A stretch of DNA of 64,000 nucleotides from Ciona savignyi (Eukaryota; Chordata; Ascidiacea; Phlebobranchia; Cionidae), in NCBI GenBank assembly GCA_000149265.1, contig CH002917.1, positions 1,729,202-1,793,201 of the forward strand. Reading direction: 5' to 3'. How positions within the stretch are numbered: the stretch's first letter is position 1; the number at the start of each line of letters is the position of its first letter. Below, one piece after another: positions 35,346 through 49,150 of this stretch. A program made the position numbers and the translations under genes. The notes beneath the pieces are model-generated. The model did not search any database and was not told the origin of the DNA. It was given only the letters and a program-made list of their open reading frames with translations.

Positions 35346-38300
35346 ATTAACAGCGAGTATATAATAAAACGAATATGAATACATCAAAATTTTAACTTAA
35401 CACCTCGAGTAACGGCGTGTAATTTTTTTGTAAGAACTTGCAAAATAAGAAATATAATTTTGTATAAACGATGTGTTTTTATTTTCATTGCGCCATTACA
35501 GATAACACAAAAAATAAAACCAAGAACATCACATTATACAACAGTGGTTTATGCAGGGAGTAGATTATTACGGTTTAGGTTCACTTAATTCTTTTTTAAT
35601 TATCCGATTCGATTTTTTTACGACTTATATAAATATAGTTCGGGCTAAATTACTATTGGAACAAAACCTAAACTTTAAACCGGTTTAGTAGTGTAATTTC
35701 GTGTTTTTGTCGAATTAACTAAAACAGCATAAAACGCCGAAACAATTAAAATAGGGGAAAAGCAAGTAAAAGGAAAACTGCTCACTAAAACTAGAAAACG
35801 CTTGCCTTTACATTAAGCTTATACCGATATAATCGTTATTTTAGTGTGCCATTTCATTAATTTTCCTATTCCCTCCATATCAATTTCCTATGTAACGAGC
35901 ATCCGTAAATTGAATTTACAAAATTTGTAGTTATTACAAACAGGTTCGTTTTAGTTTAATCCCACCCTTTATTTTCTATAACTACAATTTACATCAGGTC
36001 CAGTTCTTATGTATGGAAATAAACTGTTTAACGGAGCTGTCGGTGTTCAGTTCCGACTAGACTTGCATGATTTAAGGTATATAATGACAGATTATCATTT
36101 TTCAACTCGGCCTACATTTAAGTTTGTATAACAAATAACAACATAAAGACGTAAACAGAAAAAAATACTGCCAGTATAAACAAGGTGGTGATATTTTTTT
36201 TATTATTTCCCCAGAGAGAAACAAAAGTCGTTAAAGCACGTCGTTAAGTTTAATATTTGTTATTACTGCACATTTTAACGACCGGCATACATAGATGTGA
36301 TCGACGAAACGTATATTTATCGTCAAATTGTCGGGTTTCCTAACAATCCTTGTAAAATGACCAAAAACTAAATATATCGGTTTCTATTATTTGAGTAAAA
36401 CACGTTGATATCTAGATGGGTGTCAGATAGCATCACTTTTACATTGATTGCATATGCATCTTGTGAGCTTTTTTTTGTTCAGCGAACGTTGCCTTAACGA
36501 AAAATTCCTTCGCAAAGGTATTTTAAGAAACATACAAACCCACAAAATAAAGACAATATCCATAATATTCATTTACATTGGACAGACAAACTAACATGAA
36601 GAAAGACATTTATTAGATGTCAAAATTACAAAAACATATATGGGAACACCGAAAACATATCTGGGTTAAAATAATTGCAAAAACATAAATGGAAAAACGA
36701 AAACGTACATGAGATACAATATTAATGCTTTATCGCCGCAAATAGGAAGGCGTGTTAGCTATTGTAAACTTTATTAAGATTAAGTTTCAATGCAACAACC
36801 TTTAGGCAGAAAGGCACACACGAACCCAACAAGCTTAAGCTGCGTTTATTTAAAAGCCCAGAAAGTCAGAAAAAAATAATCATTTCTTTGCCAGGTTTTT
36901 TGGTCGCTTCGCCTTGGTCACGGCTACCTGACCACAACTCTTGAATAGACAACAATTATAACCTACATAATGTATGGATTAGAGTTAAGCTGCCAGTGGC
37001 ATTTTAGTGATTCTTAAGTTTATAGGTTATTATGTTACACCACCTCACTTAATGGTCACGATACTTTAAGGGATAAAATTGATTAAGATTGCAAAGTAAA
37101 CATGGTCACATGTTAATAAAATATAGACAAAGATATGATAATTGTATTTTGTTCTGATTTGTGCTTGCACTCGCTATCGGTCATTTGTTATCGGGTGGGT
37201 GATAAATATAGATAAACGGTTTCACTGACGGTAAATAGACCGATGTGCTGGTAAATGTTCACGAATTATACATAGGTATCTACTTTCAAACTCGCGGAGC
37301 TTATGGAATCTTTAAGCACGTGGAGGTTAATAATAAAACCTCCAAGCCAATTAACTTTAAACGATTCCAGCAAAGGGCGTGTTTTTACGTGGCCAAGCAT
37401 CTTCCAAAAATGTGATTGGCAATTAATCCGACTTTCAAGTGGTCAAACCCCTTAAACACGATAATTCTTGCTCCTTGAACATTATGCTTTAAAGGAGGTG
37501 TAGGTAGCAAACCTAGTTTACTGTTTTAAGCGGTTAACTATACTTTATTTACCAGGCACTTTCTTTTATTTCAAGCAATGGTACAACTTTACTTCGAACA
37601 AACCGTATATGAATGTACTAAATCGAGAAACGACCGTTTAGCAGTGACCTCACAGCCCAAAACGTGGCGTTACCGTTCCTGGGTAGTGATGGGAGGTGAT
37701 GGGCCGACTCAAACGCTTTAGGCAAGGAGTGGTGTGTGATAGTCGTGAAAAGTATAACGACGTCACGCCAATGTGACGTCACGTCACTGTGAACCGGATA
37801 TCAAACATCGAGCAAAACACATTTTAGCCTATACCAGTATACCATGACCTAAATGCCATTATCAATGCTTAGTCATACAACACCTGAATTGGCATATCCG
37901 TTTCTTTCTGAAATGCCATATAAAATCTATATCGTCCGAAACTACACACTACATTCTCTAATGAGGTAAAAAACAATTATTTGTCGTGTACCTAATGTAT
38001 CAAAATACTATAACAATCATCCGTTCTCGAAATTAAAATTCCAATCAATAATCTTATGACGTTTTCCATTCATTTTATCACGTATGCTAAATCGCCTACG
38101 GCGAACGATCATGCTACTTATGAAGGGGGAATTTAAAACCGCTCAAATTTTACTTTAAAGGCGGCCGAATGCTAAAACTCAGCGCAATAGTACGAATAGT
38201 AGAATTGAGTCATATATTTGTTTTAGAGCAGTTTTTAAACATAAACTTGTCGTATTTTGGCAGATAAGTCAGAACGAGATTTAAGAATGTTTAAAAGTCA

Positions 38301-38428
38301 TATTGTGTTGTGCTAATACTATAATTGATTCAAAACGTCCAAATCTTGTGCAAGGTTGTTTGTCTTCACAGCTAAATAAACAAAGCGTTATATAATTGCA
38401 TCAACAAAGATTTTAGTAGCCGAAAGCT
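35346..38428. other. Intergenic region between paralogs 2 and 3
   Basis: Three kilobases without a supported gene or a recognised element. A perfect CRE-type TGACGTCA lies at 37774-37781 among further ACGTCA motifs, about 650 bases before the start of paralog 3; any role is unproven. Confidence 0.45.
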
Positions 38429-41400
38429 ATGGCAAATATAATTTTCTCCTGGTAAGTACTTTGGTTAAAGATACATTTGGATTTAAATTTTAATTTGAGT
38501 TTCTTCCGCACAGGGCAATTTTTCTTATAGTATTTTCTTGTGGAAGTAAAGTTATCATCCAGGGCTGTTCGCAACGTAAGTTTTGGTTTTTTTAATGAAA
38601 CTTGTTGTTAGTAATGCCCAATATTTATTTCAGTTGGGTGTGGAGACTGCTACAGTTGGTGCTCTTCGACTACATGCAGTTTTTCGGCTACAGCTAGAAA
38701 CGTGTGGTGTAGGAAATCCTGCGGAACATGTACACCTGACAATGCCGGTAAGCGAGATCGGTAGAGTGGTAGATGGTTATCGCGAACGATTAATAACGAA
38801 TATGCGTATGCGTTGAAGAGATCAGTCCATCACGTACTTGAAACTAGGCTAGGCCAATCCGTCAATAAGTTACAAAGCATTTTCAATGTAATTTTAGTGT
38901 AACCTTTATTATATGGGAACTTTGAATATAATTTTACTTTTTTATCGATATATCTCTAAAACAATTGTTATTATAGACGCTTGTATTTTGATTTTGATTT
39001 TTTCTGTCCATGGTTCAAGTTTACATAATTAGCACTTCAATTCATCTCAGACAAATCAAGAGTTATTTTTTGATATTTCGTTTAGTATGTCGATCGAACG
39101 GTTGTAGCCAATCATGCGATACAAGCAGGACACCAGTTCGATGTACATGCTTCAATGGATATGAATTGCAAAGCGATGGAAGAAACCCTGTGTTGGTAAT
39201 TAAAATATTATCTATGAAACAACTATCTTAAATCATAGCATTTATAAGGTGTTATACGCAGATATTAACGAGTGTGAGCGAAATAGCAACCTGTGCACCT
39301 CAACAAGCACACCACAGTGCAAGAATACCCCTGGATCGTACCTTTGCACATCGTGCGGAGCTGATTCAAATTCTATACTCGGCTATTACAACAGAACAGA
39401 TTGCTGTAAAGTTGACACCGGTAAATATAAAGTATTCTGAAAAAGCGATTTTCCAACTAACGTGTCACTTTTATTAGCTGCCACTTGTGGAACCAGTGCT
39501 AGTACAGGGGCTCGAGTTGTTGGTGGGTCAATGGCAACTGTGGCGAATTGGCCATGGACGGTAAGGAGTTTTTTGTTAAAACAAAACATATCATGCCTAA
39601 AAGAAAAAAGTATTATTTTACGGCAACTGTACATTACCACGTGTTATATCATGCTATATTTATAATTCCTTCAATTTTACCCAAATATTACTGCATGCAA
39701 TCATGTTGGTTTGAGATTGCTGAAGAATAATAATATATTAAAATAATAGTGTTAAACTTACGTTAGGGAATTTGTATCTCAATTAAAAGTGTTTTGTTCA
39801 ATAAAACTTGCTATTTCATGACTGTGCTGTTACAGGCCTACGTTGCGGTTGGATCATCAACATGCACGGGTGCCCTTATCAAACCTAATGTTGTGCTGAC
39901 TGCTGCCCATTGTGTCCGGTAAGCGCGTTGATTTATGGAAATAAAAATTTTGATTAAATCTTGGCACAAACATTGGTTTAAACATTCTTAGCAAAGGATT
40001 ATTACTGATATTCTACCGTACATATATGTACAACTCACATTCACGGGGATAAAGATGAATATCCTATCCTATCCTAAACTCACAATATTCTAACGTATAT
40101 ATTTAAATACTTCTGTACATATTATTTGGAATGTATGACAAATATTCAATCTAAAAGAAGAAAAAAACATTTGACCTTTTGTAACTATCCAGAGGACGTT
40201 CAAGTCTTGCAAGTGTAGAAAATATGAAGGTTCACCTCGGTGTTCACAATATCAGCGATACAACCAACATCCACAAGCAATCCATTTTTGTTCGAAACGT
40301 GCGTACTATGTGGTAAAATTCTGAATACCAGCATGTGTGATGAAGAAATACTGTACAAAATTTTTAGAATTGTCTTTAAAATGACATATTATGTGGGAAA
40401 ATAGTGAATAACAGTCTGGTAATCCCTACGCTGCTGGGTAATCTGACGATTGCTCATGTGGTAACTCGTCGTGTTTTCTCAAGGAGACAATTAATATCCT
40501 GGAAACCGGGAATAATAAATACCTCAGAAAAAAATAATTTGTTTCCACAGTATGTATACCATCCACAATTTGACCCGTATCGGTTGACCAATGACGTTGC
40601 AATATTATTTCTTTCACAACCTGCTGACGTCAGTGGAACTTTTGTTAAAACGATTTGCTTGCCCAACAGCGAAGCACCAGCTGTTGGAGAGAAATGCTGG
40701 GTCACGGGGTTTGGAAGTCTCAGTAAGTAATATTGACGTTACAGAAATTAATACGTTTGTTTTGTAAAATTTACATGCCGCTTGTTTAAGGTAAAATTTA
40801 AACAGCCCCATAGCTGAAGAGCCGCCAATGGCCTATGTCACCAATAAATACTTTGTAGTTCATGTATGGTCTATGTATTTCCTTAGGTGAAGGTGGCGCT
40901 TTAACCACAACTCTTCAAGAGGTTGGTCTTCCAATCGTCAGTCAACAGGCATGCGTTGGCGCATACCAAACCCATTCTAAACCGGTGAACTGGAATTCAA
41001 TGTTTTGCGCTGGATATTCAGAAGGTGGTAGAGATGCATGCCAAGGTTTGTAACAAAGTCGATTTATGCGTGTTACATTAAGTCTACACATAAGTTACCT
41101 ACAAATATACTTTTAATGTATTTTCATAAGTTACCTTACAGGCCTAATTTTGTTGTCTTTACATAAGCTTCCTTACAAGCATAATTTTAATGTCTTAACA
41201 CAAGTTACCTTACAAGCATAATTTTGATGTCTTTACATAAGTTACCTTACAAGCATAATTTTAATGTCTTCACATAAGTTACCTTACAAGCATAATTTTA
41301 ATGTCTTCACATAAGTTACCTTACAAGCATACTTTTGATGTCTTCACATAAGTAACCTTGCAAGCATAATTTTGTTGTCTTCACATAAGTAACCTTGCAA

Positions 41401-44400
41401 GCGTACTTTTGATGTCTTCACATAAGTAACCTTGCAAGCATAATTTTGTTGTCTTCACATAAGTAACCTTGCAAGCGTACTTTTGATGTGTTCAGGTGAC
41501 TCGGGGGGTCCACTTGTATGTCAAAGATGCAACAGCTGTAACTGGTATTTGGCCGGATTAGTTTCATACGGCAGAGGTTGCGCCCGAGCAGGCTTCTACG
41601 GAGTTTACACAAGATTGACGTATTTTGAACAATGGATCAGCCAGCAAACTCAATTGACGTACAGTCCACGAACTTGTATCAGACCTTGTAAGTAAAATTT
41701 TGTGTATTTCTAAAAGTCAAGTTCCGATTAAACAAATTAAATATTAAACAGCGTGGAGTGCATGGGGTGCATGGACGCAGACTTGTCCAACCTGTGGAAG
41801 CGGTACCAGAACAAAGACCCGAACTTGTTCAAATGGTTCTCCGGGAGACCCTGGCTGTGACGGATCAGCAACAATGACTGGAAATTGTCCGGACAATCCA
41901 TGTTCAAGTAAGGGTTAGGCAGAAACAACTACAAATTATCACACATTCTCACAACCTTTTCCGTTCTCACATCATAATTCTAATTAATCAAGGTTTGGGT
42001 AATTTTGATGTTAACGAGATTGTAAAGTCGTTGCTTTAGGGCTAAAATATACGTTATTTTGGTCTGACTGGTACGACTTTGAACACGCTAAAAAGAAACG
42101 CCTGAGGTCAAAAAAACTTTTACGTCATTTATGTAGAAGTGTTGAATTAACGGATTTACAAAGTATAGATGAATTCTTCTAAGCAATTTTCGCCAATTTA
42201 AAGTGTGCAATAGACATCATGAGAAAATATACAAACACGGGTCAGTTGGCAAACAGTGTGATTATTTGCATTTATTTAAATTTTCACAAATTAACTACTG
42301 CAATACTGCGGTGTAAATTTGCATTTATTGTCCTAAAATAACTCCTGGAAAGTTTGGCAAACTTAAATCGGATTACATACAGCTGAGAGCTGGGGGGAAT
42401 TTCAAGCGTGGACAACTTGTAGCGAGAATTGCGGTACTGGATCACAAACACGAACTAGATCATGTGTCGGTGGTTCAATAGGCAGCACTGGTTGCCCAAC
42501 CGGAGGGGAAAGTGAAACTCAGGTGCAGATATATCAAACGTATAATTTAGTAGTAAGATTTAATTACTTTAACTTGAAGCCACGAGGTTATTATTTTTGA
42601 CTAATTTCCTAAATAAAAATCTGCTGTTAGTTCTTCATTGTTATATTTTATTGAACAACTCTTACTCCAATTACAGTCGTGCAATGTACATAACTGCCCG
42701 GTTTGGAACGACTGGTCGGTTTGGGGGGCTTGCTCTGAGTCGTGTGCTGGGGGCACGAAAGAAGCAACAAGAACCTGTAATACATTTGGACAAGCTGGGG
42801 CAACGTGCTCAGGGTCAGCGACTAAATCTGAAGCATGCAACACCACACCCTGTCCGACTTGGAATGCTTGGGTTTGGACTTCTTGTTCCGTAACATGCGG
42901 TGGTGGTACTCGATCTGGTACACGTACTTGTAATAAGCACGGTGGGTCATTGGAATGTACCGGATCGTCTACTACCTCAGAAAATTGTGGGCAGTCAATC
43001 TGCGTAGGTAAGTAAGGGTTTTGTTATATTCCCCTTTTCAAAGAGTCGGATGTTGGGTTATTTAAATTGTTTAATGGTGACATTTATACTTTGCTTAGCT
43101 GGGCCATCGTGGGCGGACTTTGGACAGTGGTCAACTTGCACGCGAAGTTGCGATGGAGGTACAAGAACACGATCTAGGCAATGCAATAATGGTGCTATTG
43201 GTAGTACGGGATGTCCTTCCGGAGGTCAATCTGAAACAGACGTTAGTAAAATGTATAAAAAAGATGTATTAGCTTTAATTGATATACCAACGTACCGCAG
43301 CCATGTAATACTTTTGGTTGTCCGGTGTGGAATTCTTGGGGGGATTGGAGTGCGTGCTCTTCTGTTTGCTCGGGAGGTACCAGAACTTCGACAAGAACCT
43401 GTAATACATTTGGACAAGCTGGCGCAACTTGCACAGGGTCAGCGACTAAATCGGAACAATGCAACACCACACCCTGTCCGACTTGGAATGCTTGGGTTTG
43501 GACTTCTTGTTCTGTAACATGCGGTGGCGGAACTAGATCTGGTACACGTACTTGTAATAAGCACGGAGGAACGGCTGACTGCCAAGGCTCGACCACTGCA
43601 ACTGAAATATGTGGAGTTGAACAATGTGGTAAGATTTACTCTTTTACAAGTTTTCCTTCACACTAAATATTTCTTTTTACGTTCTGGTTATAAAAGTTCA
43701 AGTCTACCTTAACAACATTTTGTTTTTAGTTTCAACCGGGTGTGTAGACAAAGGTTCTAACTGTCCGGGATTAGGAGCGCAGTGTAACAGTCCGGGTTTG
43801 TCGACTGTCATTCAATCCATTTGTCCTCTTACTTGTGGATTGTGCGGTCGTGGTAAGTGAACTAAATTTTTAACATGCTGATTCGTAGTTATACATGGAT
43901 TTAAAGAGCTAATTAGTACAAGACAACAGCTTATTTATAAAGATTTTTTATACATCTATTCGTTTTAGTAATCATTTTATTTGATTTTTAAAAACGATTG
44001 ACGACCACTAATCATAAAATTATATACAGGAGAAACAGGATCATGGTCTAGTTGGACAAATCAAGGAACGTGTTCTGCTGATTGCGGTGGTGGAACACAG
44101 CAACAGACAAGAACATGTAACGGTGGAACTGCTGGTAGTGGTGGCTGTTCTGGTCTGGCAACTCAAAGTATTTCTTGTAACCTGCAAGCATGTCCTCTTG
44201 GTACATGGTCTGGATGGTCTAATGTTGGTACATGCTCTGCTAATTGTGGAAGTGGAACTCAGCAACAGACAAGAACATGCACTGGCGGAACGGCTGGTAG
44301 TGGTGGTTGTCCTGGCCTAGCAACTCAAAGTATTTCTTGTAATCTGCAAGCATGTCCTCTTGGTACATGGTCTGGATGGTCGAATGTTGGTACGTGTTCA

Positions 44401-45630
44401 GCTAATTGTGGAGTAGGAACTCAGCAACAAACAAGAACATGCACTGGGGGAACCGCTGGTAGCGGTGGTTGTCCTGGTCTCGCAACACAAAGTATTTCTT
44501 GTAATGTGCAAGCTTGTCCTCTTGGTACATGGTCTGGATGGTCGAATGTTGGGACATGCTCTGCTAATTGTGGAAGTGGAACTCAGCAACAGACAAGAAC
44601 ATGCACTGGGGGAACCGCTGGCAGCGGTGGTTGTCCCGGCCTCGCAACTCAAAGTATTTCTTGTAACATTCAAGCATGTCCACTAGGTACATGGTCTGGA
44701 TGGTCGAATGTTGGTACATGCTCAGCTAATTGTGGAGTAGGTACTCAGCAACAAACAAGAACATGCACTAGCGGAACTGCTGGTAGTGGTGGTTGTCCTG
44801 GTCTTGCAACTCAAAGTATTTCTTGTAACATTCAAGCATGTCCTCTTGGTACATGGTCTGGATGGTCGAATGTTGGTACGTGTTCAGCTAATTGTGGAGT
44901 AGGAACTCAGCAACAAACAAGGACATGCACTGGCGGAACCGCTGGTAGTGGTGGTTGTCCTGGTCTTGCAACACAAAGTATTTCTTGTAATGTGCAGGCA
45001 TGTCCACAAGGTTCATGGTCTGGATGGTCGAATGTTGGTACGTGTTCAGCTAATTGTGGTGGAGGGACACAGCAACAGACAAGAACATGCAATGGCGGAA
45101 CAGCTGGAAGTGGTGGATGTCCAGGACTAACGACTCAGACAATCACTTGTAATGTGCAACCTTGTCCGCAAGGTTCGTGGACTGTTTGGACTGACAGTGG
45201 AGCGTGTTCAGCCACATGTATGAAACTGCAGACACGAACATGTACTGGTGGAACTGCTGGACAAGCGGGATGTCCTGGTTCAACAATGCAATCCATTGCT
45301 TGTACTGGAGGTAATTGTCAGCCACCAACGAGATGCCACCTTTCAACTAACGCAGTAGGAGACTATACCTGTACACAATATGCAGCTTTCGGTTATTGCG
45401 TTAGTTACGCAGTTTACATGCAAGCTAATTGCGCAAAGGCATGCTGTTTAGCCGATCCTTCAGGTAAATGTATGGTATTCATAAAAAACACCTCTAAATT
45501 TAATTGATTTCAGGTGGAATTTGCACGGGTACAGATTTGTACGGCGCTATAGCTTGTCAGGCAAATCGTCACCAATGCAGCAACGCAACGGTAAAGTTGC
45601 TGTGTGCAAGGACGTGCAATCCGTATTGTT
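38429..45630 (+). CDS. Modular secreted trypsin-like protease with ShK, EGF and about 15 TSP1 repeats (paralog 3); one-base frameshift in the first EGF exon
   Basis: Exons: 38429-38451, 38514-38575, 38634-38747, 39086-39195, 39262-39420, 39478-39560, 39836-39918, 40193-40298, 40551-40722, 40887-41045, 41496-41687, 41752-41907, 42383-42522, 42677-43007, 43099-43241, 43301-43628, 43740-43852, 44030-45463, 45514-45630. Order: signal peptide split over two exons ([14 protein letters not shown]), ShK, EGF, calcium-binding EGF, S1 protease, seven TSP1, ShK, eight TSP1, ShK, ShK. Protease: activation R|VVGG, His (TAAHC), Asp (NDVAIL), Ser (GDSGGP), Asp six before Ser (RDACQGDSGG). Exons total 4025 bases, one short of a multiple of three; EGF exon 39086-39195 is 110 bases where phase rules need 111, and the sixth EGF Cys is lost at AAACCCTGTG. 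Expected intact length is about 1341 residues. AATAAA near 45844. Confidence 0.85.
40040..40078 (+). repeat. SINE family A tail fragment
   Basis: Only the last about 40 bases of the SINE (CACGGGGATAAAGATGAATATCC and the TATCC repeats) remain, in the intron after the His exon of paralog 3. A further related piece lies near 40433-40500. Confidence 0.55.
41087..41492. repeat. Intronic minisatellite, about 11 copies of a 37-bp unit
   Basis: The unit contains CTTCACATAAGTTACCTTAC then AAGCATAATTTTAATGT, with small variants; unit starts are near 41087, 41124, 41161 and so on at 37-base steps. It fills almost the whole intron between the Cys-rich and GDSGGP exons of paralog 3. The last unit (GATGTGTTCAG) runs directly into the splice acceptor at 41495. 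Confidence 0.9.
44030..45463 (+). repeat. Eight tandem TSP1-coding repeats, about 162-bp period (paralog 3)
   Basis: One exon codes for eight TSP1 repeats and a ShK module. Repeats 2-6 share [18 protein letters not shown] and alternate between GSGTQ and GVGTQ forms, a higher-order pattern expected from duplication of a two-repeat block. The last repeat is the divergent [10 protein letters not shown] type. Confidence 0.85.
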
Positions 45631-46275
45631 GATTCAATCTAGATCAAGGATGCATCACAAGATTAAACTGCTTCAGATAGCGCCATTGTCACAATCTCTA
45701 TACACGATTGTGGCGGGTCGATTTAACCAGTTTGCCACATTGCCAATGACATATTTTATTCTTTGAAAATGATTTATGTGTGCGGTTTCTTGTCGAAACT
45801 CTACTGTCATCAGTATATTAAAGAAAACTAGTAAAGCAACATTAATAAATAAACAATGTTTATGACGAAAAACATATTTTGTCCCATGTTTTTTATAAAT
45901 GAAAATGTCAAATAACTAATATTTAAATTATTAGCCCTTAACATTTGATACTCTGATAAAAATAATATTGAATTGGATATTAATCAATATCCTAGGAATG
46001 AAATGGACAATCCACAACAACAAAAAAGTAGTCGAAACATACAGTTTAAATTCAAACTAAACATTGATAGAAAATAACTCTGTTTAACCCGTAAAAATTC
46101 CTAAAATACAATAAAACATAATCAAGATACAATAACGTATTACCACGTATAAAACAGATTTATGGTAAATATTGAATTATTGCTATACAAAACAATATTG
46201 ATAAAAGCTTAAATTCAATTAAGTCACCAATTGTTTATTTATTTTTCCCGAAGGCTGTTTGTTCACTTCGTTTTA

Positions 46276-46425
46276 GTATATGTAGGCCTATATGTATCGG
46301 TGGCAGTAACCATTTGGCCACACCACCGTACACCAATTGTTATTTTATTTATTTTTATTTTTTTATTTTTTTTTTATAATTTATTTTTTACCGACCCAAG
46401 TTTCGAACCCACGATGAGCTCGTCA
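46276..46425 (-). repeat. tRNA-like repeat family B
   Basis: Minus-strand copy with GTATCGGTGGCAGTAACCAT and CCAAGTTTCGAACCCACGA blocks separated by an expanded T/A-rich insert. Confidence 0.55.
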
Positions 46426-46965
46426 CACCAATTGTTTATTTGGGTAAACCACTAGCTGTGTTAGCTAACACCGCTATCTTACGTTTACAAAGCATGGATA
46501 TCATGTTTGGGTGGCTGCCTCGATCCAATAGTTTCTGCTTGAAAAAAATAAAATATACATATACCAAAAACACGACATATATTAACGGATATTTATATAC
46601 CATGGGGTAATTTAAATAAGTAACCAGTAACCAAGAAGTTAAATATTGTTTACAAATATAGGCGACACTCTATAGTTTACACATGATTTAAATTGGTTGT
46701 GCAAACATGAATGTATTTATAAGAAAATGGGTTTGTGTAGTAAACTAAGTGTAATCTTTATTATTCATAACTCTAGTTCTCTTAGTTTGACTTCTCAGAC
46801 GAAAGTATTGACTTGATCCGAGTCGTAGTAACTATATTGCAATTTGTTATGCATAATTGAGGCGTTTTTTATTGCTTAATTTAACCCTATTAATCCATTA
46901 AACGATGGTGACATCTGCTAAGTGCCATTAGACAGATACAGTCCGGTTTCGAATGCATAGTTTAA

Positions 46966-47170
46966 CTAGATGGTGTCAACCATGTGTTATCCACCACTAT
47001 TTTTAAAAACCCCAGCTGAGTGTAACCGCATATTTTTCTGCAAGTAGTAACGATCGGGTTTCCTAGCCTTCTTATCACATTTGGAATATCGTAAATAAAA
47101 GGTATAACGTTTGTTTTTGCAAGCGGAAACTAATGGGTTTCCGATTTGCCAACCCAAACTTGATATCTAT
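46966..47170 (-). repeat. Terminal fragment of the CTAG-ended element
   Basis: It starts CTAGATGGTGTCAACCATGTG, like the reversed end of the element at 53189, and contains the GCAAGCGGAAACTAATGGGT-type block seen next to it. The rest of the element is absent. Confidence 0.45.
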
Positions 47171-49150
47171 ATATCCTCATATGGTAAATATTATATAAAT
47201 GGTAAATCTAATACAAATGTTTTCCGAATAAAGTATCCACGTTAATATATCCAAAACGACAAAAGCGGCCAGTTCGGGAAAAACACTTCTAATAACTTTA
47301 TTTCAGACTAATCAGTGATTTAAGTGCGGTTAAGTGATGGGGGTTTTCTGAACAATGTTTCATGGTGGGTGTGGGGGTATTCGATTTTTTTTTTCGCCTT
47401 AAAATTGACTATAGGTTTGTATTGGTTTAAAGAGTTTAGATAATTTATATGTAGGAATAGTGTATTATGTGGTAATAGTGTATACATATTTTAACGGATT
47501 ATTCGTGGTAACTTGCGGTATGTAGTGTACTTTTGTCACTTTCTCATTATATTGTATTCACCTACAATTTATTTACAAATAAAAGTATAAAAATCGTTTA
47601 TAGTTCTGTAATATCAGGTGGTATAGAATAACGGGTTCCAAACGTTTGCAAAACGGCAATCGTGCTTATATTTCTTGAGGCTCACCAGAAGATTTAACTC
47701 GATGGACACTTTCTTTTTTATTATATAAAACGTAATATGACTGTTACTATAGTTTCCGTACAATTAAATACATGGGGATTTCCCGGAAAATGGTTAAAGA
47801 TAGGGTTGGGGCATATAAATATTTTTGTTTGTATTAAATTCTATATTTATTTATTTAAGTTTTCTGTATTTACCTCATTTACACCCGTAATAATATTGTA
47901 TTTATGATTGGTTAGGCCGATAATATTTTGGGGGGATTTCTCGGGGTACACTAACTAATTTAAATTCCAATTGTATTTTTTCTGATTTGTGTTATAAATA
48001 CCGCCGTTAAAAAAATATTATCGGCCTAACCTGATTTGTGTTATAAATAAATGTTAAAAAATGTCCTTCTTTTTTACAGTACGTACAAAATGTAAATATA
48101 TGTCACCCGGTAAACCGCAGTCTATGTTTAAGTATATGTAAAATACAGAAGCAAGCATTGCAACTGCTTTTCTAAATTTAAATGTAACCCGGAAGAGAAT
48201 ATCAGGATTGACACAAACATGTCATGTATTGATACAGAGCCGACTTGTTTCATTTGAATATATAATTGGTGAATTTTGGAAAGTAGATTTCTTTGCAAGA
48301 TAAAAGTTAATTGACTAAATGTGAGTCCATTTTAATAAAGGAGTGGAGCGATAAGAGTTATGCGCGAAAGTACATACACTCACTCCAATTGGTGGATCCA
48401 ATATTATTTAGTAATTGAGCACTAAGAACAAGATTAAAAACTATTACACCGGAAATTAATTAAGTTATTGTGCGCGAAGCATTTATCAGGTCAAATTATA
48501 AAGGCATCATATACGAGATAGCATACCAAAGCGTATATACTAAAGGTTCGTTATAAAAATGGTACGAAAGATTAAACTGGGCACGCCGGGAAAATTTTTT
48601 AAGCTTTACCACGAAAAAAAATCTCGAAATTTAATCAAAATGTCTCTAAAAGAAATTTGTTATACTCTTTTGTGATCGGTTGGCTAAAAGTTTTAATTGG
48701 GTATTGAAAGAATGCAAATATGTCACCTTTTAACCTGAAGTTCATTTGCGTGTCCCTTACGATCGTGCGGCCTGTATACTAGGCTATATGCAAAATTCAA
48801 CAATAAAGCAATTGCTCTTTAAAATTTGACTGTAACCTCAAAGATAATATCTGGAACTGGAAAAGAAACATGACCGACATAAAGAACGCCTTAGAAATTT
48901 CTGGATTTTGTTTGGGCAGCATAAATGTGTTGCCGAAATAAATATTATCGTGAAATTGTCACTGTATTTTTGGCAACGAAGTAAGGCGTTTAGACTATTT
49001 AAGCGATGTTAGATTATATACATACCGATACATATACAGTTCTAACGTTGGTCCTGTAAGTGGAAATTGTATATTTATAAGCCATTAAAGGGATGGCGAC
49101 ATGCACTGTGTTGTAAGTATTGCAATTTAATATTTACTTTGGATACAAAG

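Larger units (their letters stand above)
45631..49150. other. Intergenic region between paralogs 3 and 4
   Basis: It contains a tRNA-like repeat B copy (46276-46425), a fragment of the CTAG-ended element (46966-47170) and a reversed piece of repeat X (47600-47700). A TATTTAAG motif at about 48996, some 150 bases before the paralog 4 start, is a weak promoter candidate. No gene is supported. Confidence 0.45.

Noticed and set aside
37774-37781. TGACGTCA as a CRE regulating paralog 3
   Set aside because: A lone eight-base match at about 650 bases from the start codon is not enough for a regulatory call; mentioned only in the intergenic entry.
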